A stretch of DNA of 64,000 nucleotides from Algoriphagus marincola DSM 16067 (GTDB taxonomy: Bacteria; Bacteroidota; Bacteroidia; Cytophagales; Cyclobacteriaceae): NCBI RefSeq assembly GCF_000429405.1, contig NZ_KE386899.1, positions 125,296-189,295 of the forward strand, written 5' to 3'. A program made the position numbers and the translations under genes. Under the pieces are notes generated by a model. That model ran no database searches, had not been told where the DNA came from, and saw only the letters and a list, made by a program, of their open reading frames with translations. Shown here one piece after another: positions 8,894 to 17,576 of this stretch. The number at the start of each line of letters is the position of its first letter. Position 1 is the first letter of the stretch.

Positions 8894-9820
8894 ATGAAGG
8901 GAAGAGTAATCAAATCCACTGGTAGCTGGTACACGGTGAACGCCGAAGGAAAGTACATTCAGGCAAGGTTAAAGGGGAAATTCAAGCAGCAAGACTTGAA
9001 GCTTACCAATCCTATAGCCGTGGGAGACTGGGTTGAGCTTGATGTTGAACCGGGACAGGAAACTGCTGTCATTCGGAGTATTTTACCACGTGAAAATTAT
9101 GTGATCCGCAAGTCTACTCGAAATCAACACTTTTCTCATATCATTGCCAGTAACCTGGATCAGGCCATGTTGATCATCACCATGGAGCAACCCCGGACCT
9201 CTACTGGATTCATCGATCGCTTTCTCGTCAGTACAGAAAGTTTCAGGATCCCTGCCATACTTGTAGTCAACAAAATGGACTTGCTGCAATCGAAGAAAAA
9301 AGGCAAAGAATGGCTCGAGAACTTGCATGAAATTTATGATCCTCTGGATATTCCTGTGATAGAAATTTCTGCTCAAAGTGATCAGGACCTTTCGTCCCGT
9401 TTCCAAGAGTTACTTCGAGGGAAATCCACCCTGATAGCGGGGCATTCTGGAGTAGGGAAATCTACACTTTTGAATAAGTTGGTGCCAAAAGCAAAGCAAA
9501 GCACCCAAGAAATATCCAAGTTTAGCAGCAAGGGAGTTCACACCACGACTTTCGCAGAACTTTTTGAACTTGATGGAGGTGGAGATCTGATTGATACTCC
9601 TGGGATCAAGGAATTTGGGATTTTGGATATCGAAGAAAATGAGCTCTCCCACTATTTTCCAGAGATGAGAGCCTATTTAGGTCATTGTAAGTTTCACAAT
9701 TGCCGACACGTCAATGAGCCGGGCTGTGTCGTACTCGAAAAGCTAGAAGAAGGGGGAATTCACCCTAGCAGATATCGGAGCTATCTGAATATGCTGGAGG
9801 AGGAGGAAAGCCATCGCTAA
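8894..9820 (+). CDS. rsgA: Ribosome small subunit-dependent GTPase A
   Basis: Circularly permuted GTPase that checks late 30S maturation. In order: N-terminal OB fold, G4 motif NKMD (126-129), then the P-loop GHSGVGKS (183-190) and G3 DTPG (234-237), the permuted order diagnostic of the family. The C-terminal zinc site is complete: Cys265, Cys270, His272, Cys278. The 308-residue length is normal. Starts with no gap after waaA, so its translation probably depends on it. Confidence 0.96.
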   Translation: MKGRVIKSTGSWYTVNAEGKYIQARLKGKFKQQDLKLTNPIAVGDWVELDVEPGQETAVIRSILPRENYVIRKSTRNQHFSHIIASNLDQAMLIITMEQPRTSTGFIDRFLVSTESFRIPAILVVNKMDLLQSKKKGKEWLENLHEIYDPLDIPVIEISAQSDQDLSSRFQELLRGKSTLIAGHSGVGKSTLLNKLVPKAKQSTQEISKFSSKGVHTTTFAELFELDGGGDLIDTPGIKEFGILDIEENELSHYFPEMRAYLGHCKFHNCRHVNEPGCVVLEKLEEGGIHPSRYRSYLNMLEEEESHR

Positions 9821-9876
9821 AAATTGATTTTGAAAGCAAGTCAAATAGGCCTAATTTTCATTTTCAAAATTTTATC

Positions 9877-10368
9877 ATGAGCGAAGTACTCAACGACAAA
9901 CAAATCCGGCAGAAAATAACCCGGATGGCTTTCGAAATCTACGAGCGTAATCTTCACACGAAAGGTGTTGTTTTCGCAGGTGTGACTGGTATGGGTTTGA
10001 TCCTATCTGAGCTTTTGGCTAAAGAGCTAAGTCATATATCCGAATTGCAGGTAGAACAATTGGAGGTACAATTGGATAAGTCTGATGTTGCTAATTCTAA
10101 GATTTCACTTTCCCAAAACCTGGATTTAAAAGGGAAGAGCCTGATTCTCGTAGATGATGTCCTAAATACAGGTAGGACTGTGGCTTATGCAATGAAGCCA
10201 TTTTTGCAGGAGGAAATTAGTAAAATGGAGTTGGCTGTTTTGGTAAATAGAGCCCATGGTTTATTTCCTTTAAGACCTGATTACACAGGTTTTGAACTCT
10301 CTACTACGCTCAATGAGCACATCCGAGTAGATCTTTCCTCGTCAAGCTATTCTGTACACTTACACTGA
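9877..10368 (+). CDS. PyrR-like phosphoribosyltransferase
   Basis: A 163-residue type I phosphoribosyltransferase with the PRPP-binding signature [13 protein letters not shown] (89-101). The N-terminal segment ([20 protein letters not shown]) and the overall length resemble PyrR, the uracil phosphoribosyltransferase that also regulates pyrimidine operons in Gram-positive bacteria. A dedicated uracil phosphoribosyltransferase (upp) exists elsewhere in this window, so the role here may differ. No pyr genes are adjacent; it sits between rsgA and panB, 4 bases ahead of the latter. Confidence 0.82.
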   Translation: MSEVLNDKQIRQKITRMAFEIYERNLHTKGVVFAGVTGMGLILSELLAKELSHISELQVEQLEVQLDKSDVANSKISLSQNLDLKGKSLILVDDVLNTGRTVAYAMKPFLQEEISKMELAVLVNRAHGLFPLRPDYTGFELSTTLNEHIRVDLSSSSYSVHLH

Positions 10369-10372
10369 TATC

Positions 10373-11194
10373 ATGTCTGTTCACTCCTCTTCTTCGGTCA
10401 AACGAGTCACTACCCATATTCTTCAAGAGATGAAGGATAGCGGGGAGAAAATCTCGATGTTGACCGCTTATGATTTTTCGATGGCAAAAATAGTGGACAG
10501 TGCAGGCATTGATATTGTATTGGTAGGAGACTCGGCTTCTAATGTCATGGCAGGGCATGAGACTACACTTCCTATCACTCTGGATCAGATGATTTATCAT
10601 GCCTCCTCGGTGGTGCGAGCAGTCAAAAGAGCTTTTATTGTGGTAGATATTCCATTTGGACACTATCAGGGAAACAGCTCGGAGGCATTGCGATCTGCTA
10701 TCCGAATCATGAAAGAGTCCGGTGCCCATGCCGTCAAGGTAGAAGGGGGCTCTGAGATCAAAGAGTCAGTTAGCAGAATTCTAAGTGCAGGTGTCCCCGT
10801 CATGGGGCACTTGGGTTTGACTCCTCAGTCTATTTATAAATTTGGGACCTACACTGTCAGAGCAAAGGAAGAAGCAGAGGCAAAGAAGCTTTTGGAAGAT
10901 GCACAAATGCTAGAGCAATGCGGATGCTTTGCGATTGTCCTTGAAAAGATACCTGCTGCCTTGGCACAGAAAGTGGCTGAATCTGTGAAAATCCCGGTGA
11001 TTGGAATAGGAGCAGGTCCCGATGTAGATGGTCAGGTATTGGTCATGCACGATATGCTGGGGATTACTCAGGAGTTTAAGCCACGCTTTTTGCGGCAATA
11101 TGCTGACCTTCAGTCTATAATGACTGAAGCCTTCCAAAACTATATAAAAGACGTGAAGGATAGAAAATTTCCTACGAAGTCTGAAAGCTATTGA
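10373..11194 (+). CDS. panB: 3-methyl-2-oxobutanoate hydroxymethyltransferase
   Basis: First committed step of pantothenate synthesis: transfers a hydroxymethyl group from methylene-tetrahydrofolate to 2-oxoisovalerate. The 273-residue product has the family blocks [56 protein letters not shown] and [21 protein letters not shown]. The substrate is an intermediate of the ilv pathway encoded at the end of this window. It begins 4 bases after the PyrR-like gene and ends at a clear terminator. Confidence 0.96.
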   Translation: MSVHSSSSVKRVTTHILQEMKDSGEKISMLTAYDFSMAKIVDSAGIDIVLVGDSASNVMAGHETTLPITLDQMIYHASSVVRAVKRAFIVVDIPFGHYQGNSSEALRSAIRIMKESGAHAVKVEGGSEIKESVSRILSAGVPVMGHLGLTPQSIYKFGTYTVRAKEEAEAKKLLEDAQMLEQCGCFAIVLEKIPAALAQKVAESVKIPVIGIGAGPDVDGQVLVMHDMLGITQEFKPRFLRQYADLQSIMTEAFQNYIKDVKDRKFPTKSESY

Positions 11195-11215
11195 TTTACT
11201 GAATACTTATAAATC

Positions 11216-11251
11216 AAAAAAGCCATCTGAGAAGATGGCTTTTGGTTTTTT
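11216..11251. terminator. Intrinsic terminator between panB and lipA
   Basis: Stem of 10 bp (11218-11227 with 11234-11243), loop of 6, flanked by A-run and followed by a T-rich tail; usable by both convergent genes. Confidence 0.85.
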
Positions 11252-12128
11252 AAACATTTACATGCCGCTCGGCATGATAGGAGGATCTGACAAGTGGGCC
11301 TGACTCCACATATTTTAATCCTCTCTTCAATCCTTCCTCACGATAGTGATCAAAAAGATCCGGATGAATGAATTCTGCAACTTCAATATGCATTTTGGTA
11401 GGTTGGAGGTATTGTCCTAATGTCAGGATATCACATCCATGGGCTACCAAATCATCCATGGCTTTGTAAACCTCATCTTTGGTTTCTCCAAGGCCTAGCA
11501 TGATACCAGTCTTGGTTCGTTTTCCATACTCTTTGGTCAATTTAATCTGCTCCAAAGAACGATTGTATTTAGCCTGAGGTCTTACTCTTCTGTAAAGACT
11601 TTCCACTGTTTCCATATTATGAGAAACGACTTCCTGTCCTGCACTGATCATTCGGTATAATGCATCCCAATTTGCCTTGACATCAGGAATAAGTGTTTCT
11701 ATGGTTGTTTCTGGAGAAAGCGCTTTGGTCTGTACAACTGTCTGATACCAAATTTCGGCACCGCGATCTTTACGCTCATCTCGATTGACCGAGGTGATTA
11801 CTGCATGCTTAACCCCCATCAATTTGATGGCCTCAGCCACCCTTCTTGGCTCGTCTTCATCATACTCAGGTGGTCTACCTGTCGCAACAGCGCAGAAGGA
11901 ACAAGATCGGGTACATACATTTCCTAAAATCATAAAGGTAGCAGTACCAGCTCCCCAACACTCACCCATGTTGGGACAGTTTCCACTTTCGCAAATCGTA
12001 TGAAGTTTATGTTGATCGACAAGTTTGCGAACTTTGGCATACTCCTTACCCACTGGAAGCTTGACTCTCAGCCAATTAGGCTTTTTTCTGCGAGTTGATT
12101 CCTCGGATATTACGGGTAATTCTATCAT
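11250..12128 (-). CDS. lipA: Lipoyl synthase
   Basis: Radical SAM enzyme inserting two sulfurs into octanoyl-protein to give lipoyl groups. Both iron-sulfur sites are visible in the 292-residue product: the auxiliary cluster cysteines in [13 protein letters not shown] (Cys46, 51, 57) and the radical SAM triad in CTRSCSFC (Cys72, 76, 79), plus the C-terminal RSSYHAE serine motif. Normal length. A promoter-like box TAATTTTG on the minus strand (12148-12155) lies about 20 bases before the start, though without a clear upstream element. lipB is not adjacent. Confidence 0.96.
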   Translation of the reverse strand: MIELPVISEESTRRKKPNWLRVKLPVGKEYAKVRKLVDQHKLHTICESGNCPNMGECWGAGTATFMILGNVCTRSCSFCAVATGRPPEYDEDEPRRVAEAIKLMGVKHAVITSVNRDERKDRGAEIWYQTVVQTKALSPETTIETLIPDVKANWDALYRMISAGQEVVSHNMETVESLYRRVRPQAKYNRSLEQIKLTKEYGKRTKTGIMLGLGETKDEVYKAMDDLVAHGCDILTLGQYLQPTKMHIEVAEFIHPDLFDHYREEGLKRGLKYVESGPLVRSSYHAERHVNV

Positions 12129-12182
12129 TCTATTGGATTTTCAGGGTCAAAATTAAATTTTATTCTGGGAAATACCACCAGT

Positions 12183-12917
12183 CTATTTTCGGAATCCGTA
12201 ATAGAAGGTGAAATAGGCAGCTTGGAAAAACTGACGATTTTCAGCAGTGGGTATCAATGGAATTTCCTTGTTAAAACCTTCAATCATGTATCCTAGTTCC
12301 AAGCCGGTGACATTGCTTCTGAAGACTCCAAATTCAAGATTGATGGCTGCTTTTGCATTAGCTCCTATTGCAAGTTGAGATTCCCCAAGTCCTTCGAACA
12401 ATCTTCCCGTTCCAAGAATATTAAATCGGCTTTGATGTACTTCAGGGTTATATTGTTCTCTTACTGTTTCCAGTCTATTTACTGCATATTCAATGTAATA
12501 CGGGGCGATCAAACCAATACTAGGACCAACCGCAGCCAAGGCAGAGACCTGCACACCTTGATTTGGTGCTTTTCGGAAAAGAATCACTTCCCTCCCATAT
12601 TGTGGTCGTATGGAGTATAGATAGTTGGATTTTCCAAAGATGTAACTATTGCCTAATACAGTATTGTAGCGGACTTCCTTGGGATTCTTGACATTGGCTA
12701 GCTCTACAGCGAAGAAGCTGAACTGTTCATCAGATATCCTTGTGCCAACTTTAAACATCAGGCCTCCAATCAGACCTCCATTGGTATTTTTATTTAGCCC
12801 AAAAATGAACTCTTTATCGTATTCATAATTACCGACATCTTCTCGTTGCGCTAAAACTTCTGAAAAGGAAGCTGCAAAAAAGAGAGCCAAAATGAATTTT
12901 ATACGTATTGATATCAT
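12183..12917 (-). CDS. Exported protein of unknown function, likely outer-membrane beta-barrel
   Basis: A 244-residue protein with a clear signal peptide (positively charged start, hydrophobic core, cleavage likely after VLAQ at about 24). The rest alternates hydrophobic and polar residues with aromatic ends such as YSIRPQYGREVILF and ends in an aromatic-basic tail (FTFYYGFRK), typical of small outer-membrane barrels. No catalytic motif is seen and I do not recognise a named family. It precedes lipA on the same strand with 54 bases between; a functional link is not evident. Confidence 0.75.
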   Translation of the reverse strand: MISIRIKFILALFFAASFSEVLAQREDVGNYEYDKEFIFGLNKNTNGGLIGGLMFKVGTRISDEQFSFFAVELANVKNPKEVRYNTVLGNSYIFGKSNYLYSIRPQYGREVILFRKAPNQGVQVSALAAVGPSIGLIAPYYIEYAVNRLETVREQYNPEVHQSRFNILGTGRLFEGLGESQLAIGANAKAAINLEFGVFRSNVTGLELGYMIEGFNKEIPLIPTAENRQFFQAAYFTFYYGFRK

Positions 12918-13069
12918 GGGAGCTTTTATTACCCTATTTTTGGTTATCTATTTAACTGAAAATTAAAAGTAAGAGTTTAGACTCGTGATAAAAAGTGCCT
13001 ATCTGGAATTTTAATCTATGTATTAATCAGGTAATTCTAGATTCCTAGACCCAATTAACCCAAATTACT

Positions 13070-13978
13070 ATGTGTTTTTTATTCAACAGTTTTCGGGAAT
13101 GGAAGTCCTACTGTGAAGAAAAGGATGTTTCATTGCCTCAATCGGTCATTGAATACGAATGTGAGCAAAAAGGGGCAACTCCAGAAAAAATTCATGCTGG
13201 CCTGCTTCAAGCCTACCAAGTGATGAAGGAAGCAGTTCATACCGGACTGGAAAAAGACATGAAGTCTAGGTCTGGAATGATAGATAATGGAGCCAAAAAG
13301 GTTTTCAATCATCCCTTGACGGTACTATCTCCAGAATTTCAAAAATTAATCAGTCGAGCTTTAGCTGCAAAGGAAGTAAACTCTTGTATGGGAAGGGTAG
13401 TCGCAGCTCCGACTGCAGGAGCATCCGGGATCTTACCGGGTACGATGGTTACACTTCAGGAGATTCATGGATTATCTGATGAAAAGATTGCAGAGGGCCT
13501 TTTGGTAGGTGCAGGAATCGCTTTGATTATTGAGCAAAAAGCGAGTTTGGCGGGTGCAGTAGGAGGTTGCCAAGCAGAAACTGGCTCTGCTGCAGCAATG
13601 GCTTCGGGTGCGATAGTTTACTGCTTGGGAGGTTCTTTAGACCAGGTTTTTAATGCAGTAGCTATCACCATACAATGTATGCTAGGCTTAGTCTGTGATC
13701 CTGTAGCTGGGTTAGTAGAAGTCCCTTGTGTAGTCAGAAATGCCAGCGCTGCTAGTATTGCTTTTAGCTCAGCTCAAATTGCCTTGGCGCAAGTATCAGC
13801 TGTGATTCCTGTAGATGAGTGCATAGAGGCTATGGGAGAGATTGGAGCTTCAATGGAAAGTCGCTACAAGGAAACAGCTCTAGGAGGCTTGGCTGCCACA
13901 CTTACCGGTCAGCAAATTTCCGAACGCGTACTGATCCAAGATATTGAAATTTTACCAGATGAGGAGTTACCCGATTAG
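13070..13978 (+). CDS. sdaAA: L-serine ammonia-lyase, iron-sulfur-dependent, alpha subunit
   Basis: Deaminates serine to pyruvate using a [4Fe-4S] cluster. The 302-residue product covers the alpha domain: NSCMGRVVAAPTAGASGILPG, GAVGGCQAETGSAAAM and the cysteine-rich CMLGLVCDPVAGLVEVPC, whose cysteines are the expected cluster ligands, then ALGGLAATLTGQQI. In two-gene systems a beta subunit (sdaAB) is needed; none is seen in this window. It is convergent with the next gene and shares 12 bases with its end. Confidence 0.9.
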   Translation: MCFLFNSFREWKSYCEEKDVSLPQSVIEYECEQKGATPEKIHAGLLQAYQVMKEAVHTGLEKDMKSRSGMIDNGAKKVFNHPLTVLSPEFQKLISRALAAKEVNSCMGRVVAAPTAGASGILPGTMVTLQEIHGLSDEKIAEGLLVGAGIALIIEQKASLAGAVGGCQAETGSAAAMASGAIVYCLGGSLDQVFNAVAITIQCMLGLVCDPVAGLVEVPCVVRNASAASIAFSSAQIALAQVSAVIPVDECIEAMGEIGASMESRYKETALGGLAATLTGQQISERVLIQDIEILPDEELPD

Positions 13979-14425
13979 GGCCTTGAAGAAAGGAATTTCT
14001 AGAATTTGATCGATACTCAGGCTAAATACTGTAGCCCAAAAAATAGCACTCCATAGCATGTGGAAGTAGATCTGTCGTTTTTTGGAACCGAAAGAGACCA
14101 GGATCAAAGTTCCTCCGATCGGAGTGAAAATCAGTGGCGTCAGGAAGGCAATTCCGATTTCACCGTATTTTTTCCATAAGGTTACGATCTTTCTATTTTT
14201 TGGGGTAAAAATTGGTTTTCTCCTTCTGATGCGTAATAGGAGCTTCTCTTTAAACTTTTTCCCTAAAAGCGTAAAAATCAAAACGCTGGACATCATTCCT
14301 GCCACTGTTACTAAGATGGTGGTCACCACCCCAAAACCTGCAGCAGGTGCTAGTACAGGCCCAGCAATAAATTTGAAGTAAGAGAGGAAATAGATTCCTA
14401 GAAGGCTGATAATTGACTCTTTCAT
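13967..14425 (-). CDS. Small integral membrane protein (small multidrug export/DedA-like, tentative)
   Basis: A 152-residue protein with about four hydrophobic segments (roughly 5-30, 35-55, 92-110, 125-145) and a basic cytoplasmic loop in between (KKFKEKLLLRIRRRKP). The segment KYGEIGIAFLTPLIFTPIGGTLI resembles the glycine/proline-rich loop of the putative small multidrug export and DedA/SNARE-associated families. I assign it only as a membrane protein. It overlaps the end of sdaAA by 12 bases on the opposite strand, and lies downstream of the CaCA antiporter gene on the same strand. Confidence 0.65.
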   Translation of the reverse strand: MKESIISLLGIYFLSYFKFIAGPVLAPAAGFGVVTTILVTVAGMMSSVLIFTLLGKKFKEKLLLRIRRRKPIFTPKNRKIVTLWKKYGEIGIAFLTPLIFTPIGGTLILVSFGSKKRQIYFHMLWSAIFWATVFSLSIDQILEIPFFKALIG

Positions 14426-14512
14426 ATGTCTGTAATTGATTTTCAGAGGTCATATGGAATCTCGCTTGGTTGATCGTCATACAAGTGTGGGATGCACACA
14501 TCATGCTCGATT

Positions 14513-15454
14513 TCATAGAAGGAAAAACATGTATGCCAAATAGGTCAAGAAGAGGATACTTCCTTCCATTTTTGAAATCTGCATTTTGGTTTTGATCAAT
14601 GGAAATAATAAAACTGTAATTCCAATCATCCACCAAAAATCAACTCGGATAAATTCATCGGCTACGCTTATGGGTTCAATTATGGCAGTAATACCAATGA
14701 TGGAAAGGATATTCATAATATTACTCCCGAGGATATTTCCTAGGGCCATATCCGTTTCCTTGGCCAATGCGGCCATGATTGAGGTGATCAATTCCGGAAG
14801 GCTTGTACCAATGGCTATGATGGTCACACCTATCACCCGTTCAGAGACTCCAAAATTACGAGAAATCAAAACTGCATTTTCCACTAGAAGGTCTGATCCA
14901 AAATACAAGCCTATAATTCCTCCGAAAAAGAAAAGGATAGCTTTCCACCAAGGGAAATTCTTGACTTGTTCGATTTCCTCTTCTACCTCTTTGGATTCCT
15001 TCACTACTCCTTTTTTTTCCAACCAAAAGAGATAAATATTGAAGCTGACAAAGGCAATGAACATGGCGATTCCCTCCCAGAGGTCTACCATTCCATTTAC
15101 ACTCACGAGATAAAAAACACCAGTGACAATCAATGTAATTAAATATTCGAAACGAATATGTCGTTTGGTGATTTTGGTTGGGTAAAAGAGTCCGCTAAGT
15201 CCTAAGACTAGACCTAGATTGGCAATATTTGATCCTACCACATTTCCTATGGATATATCGCTATTTCCTTTCAGAGCGGCATTGATACTCACCAAAAGTT
15301 CAGGTGCTGAAGTTCCAAATGCTACAATCGTCAGACCAATCAGCCCCGCACTCATTCCTAGCTTGACAGCAATTCCCGAGGCACCATCTACCAAGAATTT
15401 CCCGCCTAACAATAGAATGGCAAGTCCTGCTATTAATAGCAAATATTCAGTCAT
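14513..15454 (-). CDS. Calcium/sodium antiporter (CaCA family, YrbG-like)
   Basis: A 313-residue inner-membrane exchanger with about ten transmembrane helices and the two inverted alpha-repeats of the family: GTSAPELLVSINAALKG followed by GNVVGSNIANLG in the first half, and GTSLPELITSIMAA with GNILGSNIMNIL in the second. The acidic residues of GTSxPEL bind the cation. Short cytoplasmic acidic loop (ESKEVEEEIEQ) in the middle. It starts 4 bases after the stop of upp on the same strand, so the two share a transcript. Confidence 0.93.
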   Translation of the reverse strand: MTEYLLLIAGLAILLLGGKFLVDGASGIAVKLGMSAGLIGLTIVAFGTSAPELLVSINAALKGNSDISIGNVVGSNIANLGLVLGLSGLFYPTKITKRHIRFEYLITLIVTGVFYLVSVNGMVDLWEGIAMFIAFVSFNIYLFWLEKKGVVKESKEVEEEIEQVKNFPWWKAILFFFGGIIGLYFGSDLLVENAVLISRNFGVSERVIGVTIIAIGTSLPELITSIMAALAKETDMALGNILGSNIMNILSIIGITAIIEPISVADEFIRVDFWWMIGITVLLFPLIKTKMQISKMEGSILFLTYLAYMFFLL

Positions 15455-15458
15455 GATT

Positions 15459-16103
15459 TTAAAGTTTTGGGCCGAAAGCTAAGTCTCCGGCATCACCTAG
15501 ACCAGGTAGTATATATGCTTGCTCATTCAAGCCCTGATCCAGTGCTCCTATCCACACTTGATGAGGGATAGATAAGTTTTCTTTGATATAGGCTAACCCC
15601 TCAGGTGCAGCGACTACAGCCGCGATGTGGATTTTTCTGGGTTTACCGTTGATGAATAGGCTTTCAAGAGATTTGATGAAGGATTTTCCTGTGGCAAGCA
15701 TTGGATCCACGATTACCAGAGTTTTCCCTTCAAGGTTTGGGCTGGCATAATAACCAAGATTTATTTCAAGATCATCCTTGTTTCCTTCCTGTCTATAAGC
15801 TCCGATAAATCCATTCTCTGCTTTGTCAAAAAAGTCCAAAAAACCCTGATAGAAAGGTAAGGAGGCTCTAAGTACTGAAACCAAAACGACTTGCTCATCG
15901 AGTTGCAATACGTTAGTTTTCATTAAAGGGGTTTCAATTTCTACTGCTTTATATTCCAGATTTTTGGAAAGTTCATAAGCTAAAATATTACCCAACCTTC
16001 TCAAATTAGTTCGAAACCGCATTGAATCAGTTTGAATATTTCTGTCTCTTAATTCTGAAAGAAATTGAGAGGCAATTGAAGGAGTTTCTGATAAAACAAA
16101 CAT
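15459..16103 (-). CDS. upp: Uracil phosphoribosyltransferase
   Basis: Pyrimidine salvage enzyme making UMP from uracil and PRPP. The 214-residue product has RRLGNILAYELSK, the PRPP loop VDPMLATGKSF and the C-terminal uracil-binding region ending GLGDAGDLAFG, which is diagnostic of upp. Normal length. First gene of a two- or three-gene unit with the CaCA antiporter; its upstream side carries the terminator of the OmpA-like gene, so it should have its own promoter in the 18 bases or so between, or rely on read-through. Confidence 0.94.
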   Translation of the reverse strand: MFVLSETPSIASQFLSELRDRNIQTDSMRFRTNLRRLGNILAYELSKNLEYKAVEIETPLMKTNVLQLDEQVVLVSVLRASLPFYQGFLDFFDKAENGFIGAYRQEGNKDDLEINLGYYASPNLEGKTLVIVDPMLATGKSFIKSLESLFINGKPRKIHIAAVVAAPEGLAYIKENLSIPHQVWIGALDQGLNEQAYILPGLGDAGDLAFGPKL

Positions 16104-16120
16104 AAAGCGAATTTAAAAGA

Positions 16121-16152
16121 AAAAACCCAGCTTAGGAGTAAGCTGGGTTTTT
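16121..16152 (-). terminator. Intrinsic terminator of the downstream OmpA paralogue
   Basis: Perfect 14-bp stem (16121-16134 with 16139-16152) with GGAG-side 4-base loop and poly-A/poly-T ends, 17 bases after the stop of the OmpA-family gene at 16169. Confidence 0.88.
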
Positions 16153-16168
16153 GAATCTATGATCTTTT

Positions 16169-17461
16169 TTAATTCAGGTTAAATGAAACCCTTCGGGCCA
16201 TCTGTCTTGCGTCTTCAGAATTTTTATCGACGCTTGTATCTTCTCCGTAGCCCTTATAGCTGATTCGGCTACTATCGATTCCTGAGGCAATCAGCAAGTC
16301 ATAGACAGCTTTAGCTCTTTTTTCAGAAAGTTTAATATTATAATCTTCTGAGCCTAATTCATCTGCATAGCCCATTATTTCCAGTGAAATCCCTGGATTC
16401 TTCTTCAAGAAGTTTGATACAAACTGAGCTGCAGAAACTGAATACTGAAGCGGTTTGGATGAGTCGAATCCAAAGTATACGTTTACAAATTGATCGTCAA
16501 TTGCCTTTCGAAGGTAATCGATGGGTTCGCTGATTTCTTCAATAGGGCATCCTTGGTTCGCTGATGGACCTGGAAGGAATGGACAGTTGTCCTCATGATC
16601 TGCTAACCCGTCTCCATCTGAATCCAGCGTAATTCCTGAAGAGTTTACACGTGCATTTGCTGGAGTATTTGGCTCTTTGTCTAAGTAGTCAGGAATCCCG
16701 TCTCCATCAGAATCCTTGAGCATATCTTTAATTTCTCCGATTTGAGAGGCAAGTTCCTCTTTGGTAGCATAGCGATCAGCTGCAATGTACCAATCAGCAT
16801 GTTCTTCTTTAGAACCTAGATATACATTCACCCCAAAAGTACCTGTCCACCAGACTCCAGTTGCATGGACAAATGGATTTTCAGGAACAATAGGTTGAAA
16901 TGGAGCATTAAACATGCGGCCGTCAAAAGTATAGGTCTGTCGCCCGTTAACAATCATTGAAATATCTCCCTTGAGAGCTATCCTTGAACTTATACGATAT
17001 TGTGCTGTCAATCCAGAAATAATATTGTAGTGATAGTCAGGTTCAGATGGTAGTGCTCCCTCATCAAAAGTCATTCTTCCAAATCCTGCACCAAGATGTC
17101 CCAAAAATCCAAGTTTCGGTGCGAAAGACTCGAAGCTTAGCATTCTACCAAAATTGGCTACGCCTTGGAGGTCTACCCGAACATAATCAGTATCAAAAGG
17201 TAGACTTACACCCTTAGCTTCAGAAAAACTTCCAAAACCTAAATCCCCTTTTACCCCAAAATACTCATTAAACATGTAGCGGGCTCCAAGATTCACATGC
17301 CCGATATTTAAGGTGGGTGAAAGATAATTTCTAGATAGTGGGGACATAGACTTATTGAAGCCTGCGTCTATCTCAAGAGACCATCGATTGAAGTCTTGTT
17401 GGGCAACTGACGCCAAACAAGTACCGACCAAAATTAAGATGGTTAGGAAACGTTTTTTCAT
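16169..17461 (-). CDS. OmpA-family protein with thrombospondin type 3 repeats (paralogue 2)
   Basis: A 430-residue outer-membrane protein. Signal peptide at 1-20 (cleavage near SVAQ), an N-terminal beta-barrel domain to about 215, calcium-binding thrombospondin-3 repeats (DSDGDGIPDYLD, DSDGDGLADHEDNCP) at about 245-300, and a C-terminal OmpA peptidoglycan-binding domain (GYADELGSEDYNIKLSEKRAK, about 365-390). It anchors the outer membrane to the cell wall. It is closely similar to the next gene upstream, a tandem duplication, but has diverged more in the barrel. A minus-strand TATTTTTG box (17494-17501) lies about 33 bases before the start. Confidence 0.92.
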   Translation of the reverse strand: MKKRFLTILILVGTCLASVAQQDFNRWSLEIDAGFNKSMSPLSRNYLSPTLNIGHVNLGARYMFNEYFGVKGDLGFGSFSEAKGVSLPFDTDYVRVDLQGVANFGRMLSFESFAPKLGFLGHLGAGFGRMTFDEGALPSEPDYHYNIISGLTAQYRISSRIALKGDISMIVNGRQTYTFDGRMFNAPFQPIVPENPFVHATGVWWTGTFGVNVYLGSKEEHADWYIAADRYATKEELASQIGEIKDMLKDSDGDGIPDYLDKEPNTPANARVNSSGITLDSDGDGLADHEDNCPFLPGPSANQGCPIEEISEPIDYLRKAIDDQFVNVYFGFDSSKPLQYSVSAAQFVSNFLKKNPGISLEIMGYADELGSEDYNIKLSEKRAKAVYDLLIASGIDSSRISYKGYGEDTSVDKNSEDARQMARRVSFNLN

Positions 17462-17530
17462 TTTGAAATTATTGATTGAGTAGGATGATTTTCCAAAAAT
17501 ATGGATTTTTATTCATTTGAGTTAAAACAA

Positions 17531-17560
17531 AAAAACCCACATGGAAACATGTGGGTTTTT
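17531..17560 (-). terminator. Intrinsic terminator of the upstream OmpA paralogue
   Basis: Perfect 13-bp stem (17531-17543 with 17548-17560), GAAA loop, poly-A/poly-T ends, starting 17 bases after the stop at 17577. Each OmpA paralogue thus has its own terminator. Confidence 0.88.
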
Positions 17561-17576
17561 AAGAGTATTTTTCTGA

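Noticed and set aside
17494-17501. TATTTTTG box as a promoter for OmpA paralogue 2
   Set aside because: The -7 box fits but the nearest TTG is 26 bases further upstream, beyond normal spacing; mentioned only in the gene entry.
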